From CAZLMG01 sp964560765 (lineage in GTDB: Bacteria > Bdellovibrionota_B > Oligoflexia > Oligoflexales > CAZLMG01): 64,000 nucleotides of DNA. Location: assembly GCA_964560765.1 (NCBI GenBank), contig CAZLMG010000003.1, positions 1 to 64,000 of the forward strand. Direction: 5' to 3'. The notes under the pieces were generated by a model. The model worked only from the letters and a program-made list of their open reading frames with translations. It had not been told where the DNA came from and ran no database searches. Positions 26,855-35,019 of this stretch are shown here, piece by piece. The position numbers and the translations under genes were made by a program. How positions within the stretch are numbered: the first letter of the stretch is position 1; the number at the start of each line of letters is the position of its first letter.

Positions 26855-28127
26855 ACGTCTGCATGACGACGCGGCACTTGTGACGAATTTCGTCCTGCTC
26901 TAACTCAGGATGACTTTCCAATACCATACCACTGCCCGCAGCAAATTCGTAGGCATTTCGCTTCGTTGAGACCATTGTCCGAATCAAGACGGACGAATCT
27001 AGGCGGGCACCGTCGTCGCTCCAATACATTAGGTTGCCCATGAAATAGCCGCGGTCACGCCCCTCAAATTCACGAATGGCACGCATCACTTCCCGCTTTG
27101 GGGCACCGGTAATCGAACCGGCCGGACAGACCGCCCGCAAGAGGTCCACAAGTCGACATTCGCGTTGCATAGTGCCGACAATGGTTGCCTGTCGATGAAA
27201 GACATGCGGTAACTCGCGAATCGAGCCCACATCCCGCACCTGCACGGAGCGCGACTGGCATACCTGCTGCAAGTCGTTACGCATCAAGTCGACAATCATA
27301 TTCAGCTCGGCTTGTTCCTTGCCGTTCTGTTCGAGCGATTGCCGCCTTTCCGCATCGATTGCAGGAATGACGTCGCGGGCAGCAGTGCCCTTGATCGGAT
27401 AGGTCCATATCTGAACGTCGCCACCTTCCCTGCGCCGCAGGCGAATGAAACGTTCCGGGCTGAAGGAAACCAGACTCAGATCCAAATCATCGATCCAAGC
27501 GCTGTACCTGCCGCCAACGGCCGCGAGGCGCCCGGCGATCGCCGCCGTTGAAATGGAACTGGACTGTAGGCGGAAGTAGCGCAAGAGATTGAGCTGGTAA
27601 TAGCGACCATTGCGAATGTCATCCTGTACGCTACGCGCTTGCTGCAAGTACGCCTCGCTGCTGGTCAAGGCCTGCCATGCCCAACCGCCAGGGTCGCCGG
27701 GCGGGGGAATGCGCTGCGCGGTTGCCAGGCAGTCTTCGAGTAACTTCCGCGTTACCACTTCGCAGTCGCCGTGAAGCCAGAGGCGCTGCTCGACCTGGTC
27801 CCATACGAGAAAAGCAGGAACGCGCCACGTTCGGCTATGAGTCCCGATAGTTCCGCTTGGAGCAAAATCATCGTAACTGATGAGAGAGACGAATCCGGGC
27901 GCGAATGGGCCCTTTTGCTGTATCGACTCACAGTGGACTTGCCCCGGTGTTTGGCCTCCCCCGATCACCTGGCTCCACGCCGCCATGCTGTCGACCGTCC
28001 GAGCATCTAGTCCCAAAGCGCAATATCGACCACTTCCACCCAGAAACAGGCGCGGCTGATCGATTGGCCAACAAGCCAAGGCGGACCACGGGGAAACGTA
28101 GGAAAATTTTGCTTTTCTTTGCGACAT
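26844..28127 (-). CDS. pabB: aminodeoxychorismate synthase component I (PabB-type chorismate-binding enzyme)
   Basis: This 427-residue enzyme of the TrpE/PabB/MenF family aminates chorismate in folate synthesis. PIKGTAARD carries the Lys that distinguishes PabB from the Ala of anthranilate synthase, and CPAGSITGAPKREVM and GSGMVLESHPELE complete the active site. No PabA (glutaminase) or PabC gene is adjacent. The ATG used here follows GGAG; the longest frame would add 31 residues without support. It is the first gene of the operon and is divergent from hbd, with a 110-nt shared promoter region. Confidence 0.9.
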   Translation of the reverse strand: MSQRKAKFSYVSPWSALACWPIDQPRLFLGGSGRYCALGLDARTVDSMAAWSQVIGGGQTPGQVHCESIQQKGPFAPGFVSLISYDDFAPSGTIGTHSRTWRVPAFLVWDQVEQRLWLHGDCEVVTRKLLEDCLATAQRIPPPGDPGGWAWQALTSSEAYLQQARSVQDDIRNGRYYQLNLLRYFRLQSSSISTAAIAGRLAAVGGRYSAWIDDLDLSLVSFSPERFIRLRRREGGDVQIWTYPIKGTAARDVIPAIDAERRQSLEQNGKEQAELNMIVDLMRNDLQQVCQSRSVQVRDVGSIRELPHVFHRQATIVGTMQRECRLVDLLRAVCPAGSITGAPKREVMRAIREFEGRDRGYFMGNLMYWSDDGARLDSSVLIRTMVSTKRNAYEFAAGSGMVLESHPELEQDEIRHKCRVVMQTCAE

Positions 28128-28237
28128 GACTGGCGCTCCGTAGCGCCGAATCTTGGCAGGACAAAAGCACGGCCGCAAGTTGCAATTTGCGCCCATCGGT
28201 CTATGATGGGGGCTCCACATTTTTAGGGAGGTTCGCT

Positions 28238-29101
28238 GTGGCGATTGAGGGTTTCCAGCGGGTTGGCGTTATCGGCGCCGGACAGATGGGCAACGGAATT
28301 GCGCAGGTCGCAGCTTGTCAAGGCTTGAAGGTAAGCCTCGTGGATGTCAATGCCGCCCAGCTGGAAAAGGCCAAAGCCTCCATCCAATCGTCGTTGGAAA
28401 AACTGGCGAAGAAGGGGTCGATCCCAGAAACGGCACCGCGACATGCTATGGACAACCTAGTCTTTGCGACGGATTTGAAGGCCTGTGCTGATTGCGATTT
28501 GGTTATCGAGGCCATTGTCGAGAATGAAGATGCCAAACGCGCCGTCTTGCAGAAGCTCGACGAAGTCGTCGGACCTAGGGCTATATTGGCGTCCAATACA
28601 TCTTCGATCCCCATTACCAAACTCGCGTCATTCACCAAGCGCCCATCGCAAGTCATTGGTATGCACTTCATGAACCCAGTTCCCTTGATGAAATTGGTCG
28701 AGATCATTCCCGGCTTAGGAACGGCGCCAGAAGTTACCAATCGCATCACCGCATTAGCCAAGGGCATGGGCAAAGAAGTTTCCACGAGCCAGGATTATCC
28801 AGGCTTTGTCGTCAATCGTGTCTTGATGCCGATGATTAACGAGGCGTTCTTTACTCTCATGGAAGGCGTCGCTTCGCGCGAAGACATCGATCTCGGCATG
28901 AAGCTCGGCTGCAATCTACCCATGGGTCCGCTTACTTTGGCCGACTTTATCGGCCTCGACACGTGTTTAGCGATTATGCGCGTGATTCACGATGGTACTG
29001 GCGACCCCAAGCATCGCCCATGTCCTTTACTCGTAAAGTATGTGGAGGCAGGTTTTTACGGCCGGAAAACCGGGCGCGGCGTTTACAATTACGAAGCCTA
29101 G
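28238..29101 (+). CDS. hbd: 3-hydroxybutyryl-CoA dehydrogenase
   Basis: The 287-residue enzyme interconverts acetoacetyl-CoA and 3-hydroxybutyryl-CoA with NAD(P)H. It has the Rossmann motif VGVIGAGQMGNGIAQVAA, SNTSSIPITKLA, catalytic His in GMHFMNPVPLMKLVEI, and GFVVNRVLMPMINEAF at the start of the C-terminal domain; length and order match the short-chain family. Translation starts at GTG, with GGGAGG about 5 nt upstream. It heads an operon with an enoyl-CoA hydratase and the phasin-like gene, which suggests butanoate or polyhydroxyalkanoate metabolism. Confidence 0.95.
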   Translation: MAIEGFQRVGVIGAGQMGNGIAQVAACQGLKVSLVDVNAAQLEKAKASIQSSLEKLAKKGSIPETAPRHAMDNLVFATDLKACADCDLVIEAIVENEDAKRAVLQKLDEVVGPRAILASNTSSIPITKLASFTKRPSQVIGMHFMNPVPLMKLVEIIPGLGTAPEVTNRITALAKGMGKEVSTSQDYPGFVVNRVLMPMINEAFFTLMEGVASREDIDLGMKLGCNLPMGPLTLADFIGLDTCLAIMRVIHDGTGDPKHRPCPLLVKYVEAGFYGRKTGRGVYNYEA

Positions 29102-29113
29102 AGCAACGACAAG

Positions 29114-29151
29114 CGGCAAGGCCCACGACAAACGGCAAGGCCCACGACAAA
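29114..29151 (+). repeat. exact 19-nt tandem duplication in the hbd-hydratase spacer
   Basis: CGGCAAGGCCCACGACAAA occurs twice head to tail, and the second copy ends next to the AAAGGAA ribosome binding site of the hydratase gene. It probably arose by slippage and lengthens the spacer. Confidence 0.9.
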
Positions 29152-29160
29152 GGAAAAATC

Positions 29161-29946
29161 ATGGACTATCAGTGCATACAGCTCGACGCCCAAGGCCCGC
29201 TCGTCACCATCACCATCAATCGCCCTAAGGTCTTGAATGCTCTGAACACGCAGGTCATTCAGGAGCTGCGACACGCCATCAACAGCAAAATCATGGGCTC
29301 CGAAGCGCGCGTTGTGGTGCTCACGGGTGCAGGCGACAAGGCCTTTGTGGCCGGGGCAGACATCGCCGGCATGCGCGAAATGACTTCCGAACAGGCATTA
29401 GAGTTCGCGCGCCGCGGTCAAGATTTAACCCGCGCTCTCGAAAGTTTGAATCAAGTTACCGTTGCACGAGTGAATGGATTTGCGCTAGGAGGGGGTTGCG
29501 AATTGGCCATGGCCTGTGACATCGTCATCGCCGCTCGTGACGCAAAGTTTGGTCAGCCGGAAGTAAATTTGGGACTGATTCCGGGGTTTGGTGGCACTCA
29601 GCGTCTCGTTCGCCGAGTCGGCCTAGCAGCCGGCCTGGACATGCTGCTCACATCGCGCACGATAACCGCGGACGAGGCCTTGCAAATCGGCCTGATATCG
29701 CGGGTTACGGATCGAGCGCAGCTCGATGAAGAGGTTCGCGCGGTCGTCAACGGTGTTCTGAAAGCTGCTCCTTCCGCCATTTCGGAAGCCAAGCGACTGG
29801 CGCGAGAAGCCTATACGCTTAGTCTGGATGCCGGTCTTGCGGCCGAAGCCAGCAGCTTTGCTTCATGCTTCTCCATGGACGAGGCGCGCGAAGGCATGGC
29901 GGCGTTTATTGATAAACGACCCGCAGGATTTGTGACTAAGGTGTGA
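29161..29946 (+). CDS. enoyl-CoA hydratase / crotonase
   Basis: The 261-residue protein is a canonical crotonase that hydrates trans-2-enoyl-CoA. It has NRPKVLNALN, the oxyanion-hole loop KAFVAGADIAGM, GFALGGGCELAMACD and FGQPEVNLGLIPGFGGTQRL, retaining both catalytic glutamates. The ATG lies behind AAAGGAA. With hbd it can supply two successive steps of beta-oxidation or of the reverse pathway. Its TGA stop overlaps an in-frame GTG of the next gene. Confidence 0.95.
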   Translation: MDYQCIQLDAQGPLVTITINRPKVLNALNTQVIQELRHAINSKIMGSEARVVVLTGAGDKAFVAGADIAGMREMTSEQALEFARRGQDLTRALESLNQVTVARVNGFALGGGCELAMACDIVIAARDAKFGQPEVNLGLIPGFGGTQRLVRRVGLAAGLDMLLTSRTITADEALQIGLISRVTDRAQLDEEVRAVVNGVLKAAPSAISEAKRLAREAYTLSLDAGLAAEASSFASCFSMDEAREGMAAFIDKRPAGFVTKV

Positions 29947-30002
29947 AAGTTGGGAAGTCCCCTACTTTGTTATTAGATCGTTACCAAGAAGGAATGAAAC
30001 TT

Positions 30003-30536
30003 ATGAAAGATTTTGCGAAACGCGTTCAGTCCGATTTGCACAAGCTCCAGCAAACAGTACAGACTGACTTCACCAAGCTGCAGTCGACAATTGAAAAAAC
30101 CATTCAAAAGGACTTTAAAGTCCTACAAAAGACGATCGAGAAAGAAGGCAACCTATTGCTGACTAAGATCAAGCAATCTGCCAATAAAGCCGCCGCAAAT
30201 CCAAATGTGCAAAAGACTCGCAAAGAACTAGAGCGCATGGTGGAAAGCAATTGGAAAAAGTTTGAGCCAGCGGTGAACCAGTTTTTTGCTGGCGTCCGCA
30301 AGAATGCCGGCAAGTACGGCATCGATATTTCCGAGTTTGAAACTCGCGTGAAGAAAGTCGTGAACGACGCCAAGGCTGGAATTAAGAAAGCGAGCAACCA
30401 ACTGCAAAAGCGTGCTGGCAAGAAGACCACCAGCAAAACCGCCACAAGCAAGAAGACGACCAAGCGCGTTGCCCCCGCTGGCAAGAAAACAACCGCGAAG
30501 AAGTCTAAGAGCAAGGCCTCTTCCGCCAATGCCTGA
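30003..30536 (+). CDS. phasin-like coiled-coil protein with histone H1-like basic tail
   Basis: The product has about 177 residues: an amphipathic helical N-terminal region with repeated units (DLHKLQQTVQ, DFTKLQSTIEKTIQ, DFKVLQKTIEKEG), then a Lys/Thr/Ser/Ala tail from about residue 140 (KKTTSKTATSKKTTKR). This two-part layout recalls PhaF-type phasins, which coat polyhydroxyalkanoate granules and bind DNA through an H1-like tail. Location after hbd and hydratase fits. AAGGA is 9 nt before this ATG; a GTG 60 nt upstream that overlaps the hydratase stop is an alternative. No PHA synthase is in the window. Confidence 0.6.
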   Translation: MKDFAKRVQSDLHKLQQTVQTDFTKLQSTIEKTIQKDFKVLQKTIEKEGNLLLTKIKQSANKAAANPNVQKTRKELERMVESNWKKFEPAVNQFFAGVRKNAGKYGIDISEFETRVKKVVNDAKAGIKKASNQLQKRAGKKTTSKTATSKKTTKRVAPAGKKTTAKKSKSKASSANA

Positions 30537-31677
30537 TTCGGTGCGGCGCGAGGCTCAACTCGCCAAGGTTCAGGTGACATGCACTCCGGCGGCGTTTCGA
30601 CGCCGCCTTTTGCGTTGGCACGACCAGAATCGCGAGCCACACCCCTGGCGCCTTCTTTGGCAGGAGCAGCGCAACCCTTATCACATTTGGCTGAGCGAGA
30701 TCATGCTCCAGCAAACGGTGATCAAGGCCGTCTTGCCCGCGTACGACCGATTTTTGACCTTGTTTCCAAGCGTTTATGACTTGGCGCATGCCGAGGAAGC
30801 GACCGTGCGGCAGGCTTGTCGCGGGCTCGGCTACTACCGCCGCTTCGGCATGCTGCACAGGGCTGCAAAGGAATTGGTTCAGTGCAATATGAGGACTTCG
30901 GCGGAAGTGGTTTGGCCTACTAATGCCGAGCAATGGCGAGAACTGCCAGGAATTGGACCCTATACCAGCGCTGCCATTGCCAGTATCTGCAACAACGACC
31001 CCGTGGCGGTAGTGGACGGCAATGTCGAACGCGTCCTTTGCCGACTTCTTGATATTCGCCTGCCGGTAAATTTACCCGCGTTGAAAAAGCACTATGCCCG
31101 CTGGGCCCAGGCGTTGCTGGAGAGCAAGAATCCGGGGCGTTTCAACGAGGCCATGATGGAACTGGGGCAGAAGATTTGCCGCCCGCTGCTACCCGCATGT
31201 GATAAGTGCCCCGTGCGCGGCGACTGCGCAGCCAACGCAAATGGCAGCACGCGTGAGGCGCCACAACCCAAGATCGCCGGACGAGCCCTCGAAGATGTCG
31301 ATTTAGCCTTGCTAATCATGCAGCGCGGCAACAAGTTTGCATCCTGGCGGCGACCAGCGACAGCCAAATTTCTGCGAGAGGCCGTTGGGCTGCCTACCGG
31401 CACTTGGGATGCAAGCTTGGAACAATTTCAATGGGATGGTGGTCGCCGATGGCGGTTGAACTCAAAAAGCATGCTGGCCGTCGGCACGTTTCGCCACTCC
31501 ATCACCCATCACCGCATCACTGGCCATGTGTTTGCCTTGCGTTTGAAGTCCGTAAGTCACATTCCGGAAGACCTTGAATGGGTTAGTGCCGAGATGCTGT
31601 CAGAGAGAATGGTCGCCAGCCTAGATACCAAGGCATGGCGACTCTGGCAGAAAGCACCGACTAGCGCCGCAAAATAA
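30529..31677 (+). CDS. mutY: A/G-specific adenine DNA glycosylase
   Basis: MutY removes adenine mispaired with 8-oxoguanine. The 382-residue product has the helix-hairpin-helix LPGIGPYTSAAI, the catalytic Asp in AVVDGNVERVLCRLL, an iron-sulfur loop with spacing C-x6-C-x2-C-x5-C (CRPLLPACDKCPVRGDC), and a MutT-like C-terminal domain with FRHSITHHRITG. The ATG overlaps the end of the phasin-like gene by 8 nt, suggesting coupled translation. The 3' end overlaps 17 nt with a convergent secreted-protein gene. Confidence 0.93.
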   Translation: MPDSVRREAQLAKVQVTCTPAAFRRRLLRWHDQNREPHPWRLLWQEQRNPYHIWLSEIMLQQTVIKAVLPAYDRFLTLFPSVYDLAHAEEATVRQACRGLGYYRRFGMLHRAAKELVQCNMRTSAEVVWPTNAEQWRELPGIGPYTSAAIASICNNDPVAVVDGNVERVLCRLLDIRLPVNLPALKKHYARWAQALLESKNPGRFNEAMMELGQKICRPLLPACDKCPVRGDCAANANGSTREAPQPKIAGRALEDVDLALLIMQRGNKFASWRRPATAKFLREAVGLPTGTWDASLEQFQWDGGRRWRLNSKSMLAVGTFRHSITHHRITGHVFALRLKSVSHIPEDLEWVSAEMLSERMVASLDTKAWRLWQKAPTSAAK

Positions 31678-32668
31678 AAGCTGCACGAATTTCGCGAGAC
31701 TGGTAGGGAGGGTTGCCGCAGAAGCTCGCGATTGGCGCTTCTCCGTTTAGCCCTTGCATTTCGCTAATCATCCGCGGCAAAGCTTGCTGACAGTCGTCAA
31801 GCTTCGCAAAGTTCTCCACGGAATAATCAATTCTCGGTACCTCACCCACCACAGCCAGCGTCAATTCAAAAGTCTTGGGATTCGAATAACGCGACGCACA
31901 GAACGAGGTCAAATAAGACACGCTCGGCGCGGCCACAACACCAGCAACTAAAGTCTGTCGCGCCGCCATGCACTCGTCGAGACCATGGATCCCAACGACA
32001 AAGGCGGAATCCATCTTAATATCCCGCGAACTATAGAAAAAAGCCGTCGCCTGTTCGTGAGGTGAATAGGGGCGCCAAGCCAACGAGACCAGACGAGCCT
32101 CCCGTGCCTCTAGGCCCACACGGATTTCTTCATTAATTTCGCTATAGCTTGGGGCATATGGTCTGCTGCTGCGAAACGACTTGCGCTGGGGCTGGCGCTT
32201 GGTCTCGCCAAATCCCTCAATCCGAAAACTCCACGGTAAAGGAGATAAGTAACGAGATGAGTTGCAGTAAGAGAGAAACGGCTCTAGGCCGGTCTCTTCC
32301 GTAAAAACACGCATCTGCCGCTCGAGATCCGCTTCGCAGGCTTCTTGATCCGCGTAAAATCCATTTGGCTCATAGTAGAACTGAGGGAGGCTAGTCGATA
32401 CAACCGCGACCCGCTCCGTCGATTCATACCGAATCAGCAGGTCCGTTCGCTCCGTGACACGATCGTATTCGCAGCCAGCACCCAGAGTCACGAATCCAGT
32501 CTGAGCCGTAAACCGCTCTCGCAACGATTGAGCTTCAGCAAAGCAGGATTCGGCAGAGGCCGGTCGATAGTGATGCGCTCGATAGGTAAAAACTTCTGCC
32601 AACGCAGCCGAGCCGGACAACCCCAATGCGACCGCAGTAACCAACCGAAACGTGTCATTCGCTAACAT
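31661..32668 (-). CDS. secreted protein built of four cysteine-pair repeats
   Basis: The 335-residue product has a signal peptide (MLANDTF...SAALAE). The mature protein reads as four related units, each with a Cys, roughly 25 residues, a second Cys followed by a Tyr-containing turn, and a beta-strand (ESCFAEA...GAGCEYD; EACEADL...LSYCNSSRY; DECMAAR...TSFCASRY; DDCQQAL...ASFCGNPPY). Paired cysteines suggest one disulfide per unit. No family recognised. The ATG follows a TTTTTTGGGGGG tract; an ATG four codons upstream is less likely. Confidence 0.75.
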   Translation of the reverse strand: MLANDTFRLVTAVALGLSGSAALAEVFTYRAHHYRPASAESCFAEAQSLRERFTAQTGFVTLGAGCEYDRVTERTDLLIRYESTERVAVVSTSLPQFYYEPNGFYADQEACEADLERQMRVFTEETGLEPFLSYCNSSRYLSPLPWSFRIEGFGETKRQPQRKSFRSSRPYAPSYSEINEEIRVGLEAREARLVSLAWRPYSPHEQATAFFYSSRDIKMDSAFVVGIHGLDECMAARQTLVAGVVAAPSVSYLTSFCASRYSNPKTFELTLAVVGEVPRIDYSVENFAKLDDCQQALPRMISEMQGLNGEAPIASFCGNPPYQSREIRAAFILRR

Positions 32669-32707
32669 ACCGCCCCCCAAAAAAGTTCGATGGATCGATA
32701 AATAAAA

Positions 32708-33070
32708 CTATTCGTGAATGTCGTGCTTAAAATATTCGCGCACCCAAGCCAGCACTTGGTTGTCCGTCATATGATCCACGGTTTGCATGCCGATGATTTT
32801 CTTGGCCAGACCACCATGATGGTGCTTCTCCAAGTAGGATTTGAAGTGATCTTTGGCCAGACCTGGTCCGATGATCAAAATTCGTTCTGCATGTCCCATC
32901 TTGACCGTGAGTTCCTTGAACAGCGGGTCCGACGCATGCGCATGCTCGGCCTTGCTGTCGGTGCGATGATCGTGATGTTTATTCTTGATTGTTTGGTGAT
33001 TGACCTTACCAGCATCGATTTCAAAAAACTTAGCGTGCTCCGAATCTAACCATACTGCGCAGATAGCCAT
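32708..33070 (-). CDS. small eRF1-domain-like protein (baeRF / translational machinery type)
   Basis: This 120-residue cytoplasmic protein starts MAICAVWLDSEHAKFFEI, has a His-rich linker (NKHHDHRTDSKAEHAHA) and then ILIIGPGLAKDHFKSYLEKH and GMQTVDHMTDNQVLAWVREYF. The pattern matches the short bacterial proteins resembling domains 2/3 of archaeal and eukaryotic release factor 1, often annotated as translational machinery protein; their role is not established. GGGAG lies 7 nt before the ATG. It is monocistronic, 37 nt downstream towards the secreted-repeat gene. Confidence 0.7.
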   Translation of the reverse strand: MAICAVWLDSEHAKFFEIDAGKVNHQTIKNKHHDHRTDSKAEHAHASDPLFKELTVKMGHAERILIIGPGLAKDHFKSYLEKHHHGGLAKKIIGMQTVDHMTDNQVLAWVREYFKHDIHE

Positions 33071-33235
33071 GCGATTGCTCCCGAGATTCCGTGTGTATTT
33101 AGATGGGCGAATATAACGCAGGTTGCGGCTAGGTGAAACGCACAATTGACAACAGGAAATTGCCGAATGATTCTGCGCCAGCTGAAGCGGTTTTTGCGCG
33201 ATCTACCGCAGCAGGGCGCAGCGGCAGAGGATGGA

Positions 33236-33562
33236 TCACCCCTGTCTGGCATGGAACTCTAGGGCCGAAATACGATGCTCGTGATTGTCGATTTTGCTGA
33301 TTGCTTTCTCGAATTCCGACATCCGCTCTCGAATGTAGAGAACATTATCCAAAACGGCATTGAGCGTGTCCTGAAAGACCTCCTGGCGGATACCCTGTTT
33401 ATGGACTGTATCCTCAACCCTCTCAAGTCGACCCTCAACCCCCTGAAGTCGGCCTTCAACCCTATCCTGCCGTGACGCCCCGTACTCGACTGCCGATTTG
33501 ATCTCAGATAATTGAACCGCTAAATCAGATTTGCTCGCCACGCTGCCCTCCATCGCGTTCAT
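33236..33562 (-). CDS. small coiled-coil protein
   Basis: The 108-residue product is almost entirely heptad-like helix: KSDLAVQLSEIKSAVEYG, RVEGRLQGVEGRLERVED and MSEFEKAISKIDNHEHRISALE. It has no signal peptide or membrane segment. Repeated VEGRLxx heptads suggest a trimeric or dimeric coiled coil. The start may be three codons later at a second ATG; neither has a strong ribosome binding site. Function unknown; short proteins of this type occur as membrane-protein partners and as phage or envelope tethers. Confidence 0.55.
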   Translation of the reverse strand: MNAMEGSVASKSDLAVQLSEIKSAVEYGASRQDRVEGRLQGVEGRLERVEDTVHKQGIRQEVFQDTLNAVLDNVLYIRERMSEFEKAISKIDNHEHRISALEFHARQG

Positions 33563-33676
33563 CCAAGCCCATGCGCGATACGATAACAGGTCCCCAAAGC
33601 ATGGCCAGTGACATGTGATACCTTTCTGAAATTGTTGAACGAAATGCCCTTATGGTGGAGTTGGCTGGGGGCGCCC

Positions 33677-34843
33677 CTAGAGTCCACCAGCCAGCTTGCC
33701 CAATTCCAGCAAGTTGCAGTCTCGCCAGTTGGCCTTGGGCGGCGGCGGCAGATCGCGTTTGCTCGGCTGAAAGTCACGATAGGCGGGTTCACCCTGCCAG
33801 GCCGGCAAGGACATGGGCCACAGACGACTCCAAGGTATGTCGGCGGGGCGCGCGTACTCGTAAAACTGCTGCGCCGCAGCGATACGGTCCGCAGGCACGG
33901 TCGCCTCGAGAAAGTCGATTGGGTATTTGATGCCGGCAAGATACTTGATGCGGGCATCGATCATGGAAATCTGATCCAAAAACATCTGGGCAGAAGCCTG
34001 AGGTCGAATCGCCCGATGCTCTAGCGTCTCAAAACTGGAAAAGTGCATCGCGTGGTACTTAGCGGGTCGATTATGACGGCCCCCCTCACCGTTCTTCCAC
34101 ACGGGATCGGGCATGCTGGTGTTGTGAACGACGAATTGCGAGAACAACATCTGAAAGTCCGCCACCGTCTTGCGTTGATCCACGTCAAACGATGCCAGCG
34201 CCATTTTGAAACCAGCACGAATATTGTCAGGCAACTCCAAGATGGAAGCAGCATTGCGTAAATCTTGATTCATACCCCCCATGGCCAGAACTGGGTGATT
34301 GAAATAGTCAGCCATATATTGGCGCAAGAGAAAGCCGTTCGCACCAAAGGCTGACTTCAATCCCATGTGGATATGCCCCGAACCGGCAAAATCCCAAGGT
34401 TTGAGCCCCACCTCAGCCATCACGTCGAAGACAAGATCCTGCATGATGGAGCGATAGGTTTTTCGATACTCTTCAACGGTCACTTCCCGATGCGTCACCT
34501 CGATGACGCCCGGATCGGGAAACACATAAAAATAGAAACCATCGCGAAATGTCACCTTGTAGCGCGGCTGCTTTTCGCCACCCCAGTAACGAGGATCAGA
34601 CTCCACGACAAATCGACGACGATATCCTGGCTCGAGGCTCTTCAGCCGGTCGATATAGCTCTTTAGAAATTTCTTGCTGGCAGCGGTTGCGATCTGCACT
34701 CGATTCTGGGGATAGCTACTAAACACCTCGTCATTGGTGAACGTGAGTTCGGCACCAAAGGTCGCGTCGCTCGCCAACGCAATGTTCAAAACGCTATGAA
34801 CAAAAAGGAACGCTGCAAAAATGACGCGCATGGTCATAGACAT
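33677..34843 (-). CDS. exported amidoligase-like protein (glutamine synthetase/GCS-type fold)
   Basis: The 388-residue product has a signal peptide (MSMTMRVIFAAFLFVHSVLNIALAS). AGGAGAGG 5 nt upstream fixes the start 17 codons inside the longest frame. The mature sequence begins TFGAELTF (Glu32), then has GVIEVTH (Glu115), GSGHIHMGL (His157, His159) and FETLEHRA (Glu275, Arg277). This order of Glu, Glu, HxH and ExR resembles carboxylate-amine ligases of the glutamine-synthetase/glutamate-cysteine-ligase fold, including putative amidoligases. Such enzymes need ATP and are normally cytoplasmic, so an exported member is odd. Assignment is by motif order only. Confidence 0.5.
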   Translation of the reverse strand: MSMTMRVIFAAFLFVHSVLNIALASDATFGAELTFTNDEVFSSYPQNRVQIATAASKKFLKSYIDRLKSLEPGYRRRFVVESDPRYWGGEKQPRYKVTFRDGFYFYVFPDPGVIEVTHREVTVEEYRKTYRSIMQDLVFDVMAEVGLKPWDFAGSGHIHMGLKSAFGANGFLLRQYMADYFNHPVLAMGGMNQDLRNAASILELPDNIRAGFKMALASFDVDQRKTVADFQMLFSQFVVHNTSMPDPVWKNGEGGRHNRPAKYHAMHFSSFETLEHRAIRPQASAQMFLDQISMIDARIKYLAGIKYPIDFLEATVPADRIAAAQQFYEYARPADIPWSRLWPMSLPAWQGEPAYRDFQPSKRDLPPPPKANWRDCNLLELGKLAGGL

Positions 34844-34994
34844 CAAAACCTCTCCTGTAGACCATATGTTGATCGTCCAAACATTGTACCTCAATCCGCG
34901 CCCCGTCGATCACCGCAAGTTGACAGCGCCAAGAAAACGCATGGCGCGAGCCCGTATGGCGTGGCATGATCGACGCAAGACAACCGTGTTAGCG

Positions 34995-35008
34995 AATCAT
35001 TTATGATT
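34995..35008. promoter_or_regulatory. palindrome before the lipoprotein start
   Basis: AATCATTTATGATT is an inverted repeat (AATCAT / ATGATT) placed just ahead of the GAGGGGGAG ribosome binding site of the plus-strand lipoprotein gene, in the divergent spacer. It could be an operator for either gene. Confidence 0.3.
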
Positions 35009-35019
35009 GAGGGGGAGCC

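Noticed and set aside
33153..33250. TTGACA plus a 31-codon plus-strand frame at 33167
   Set aside because: The -10 match is weak, there is no ribosome binding site, and the peptide has no features.
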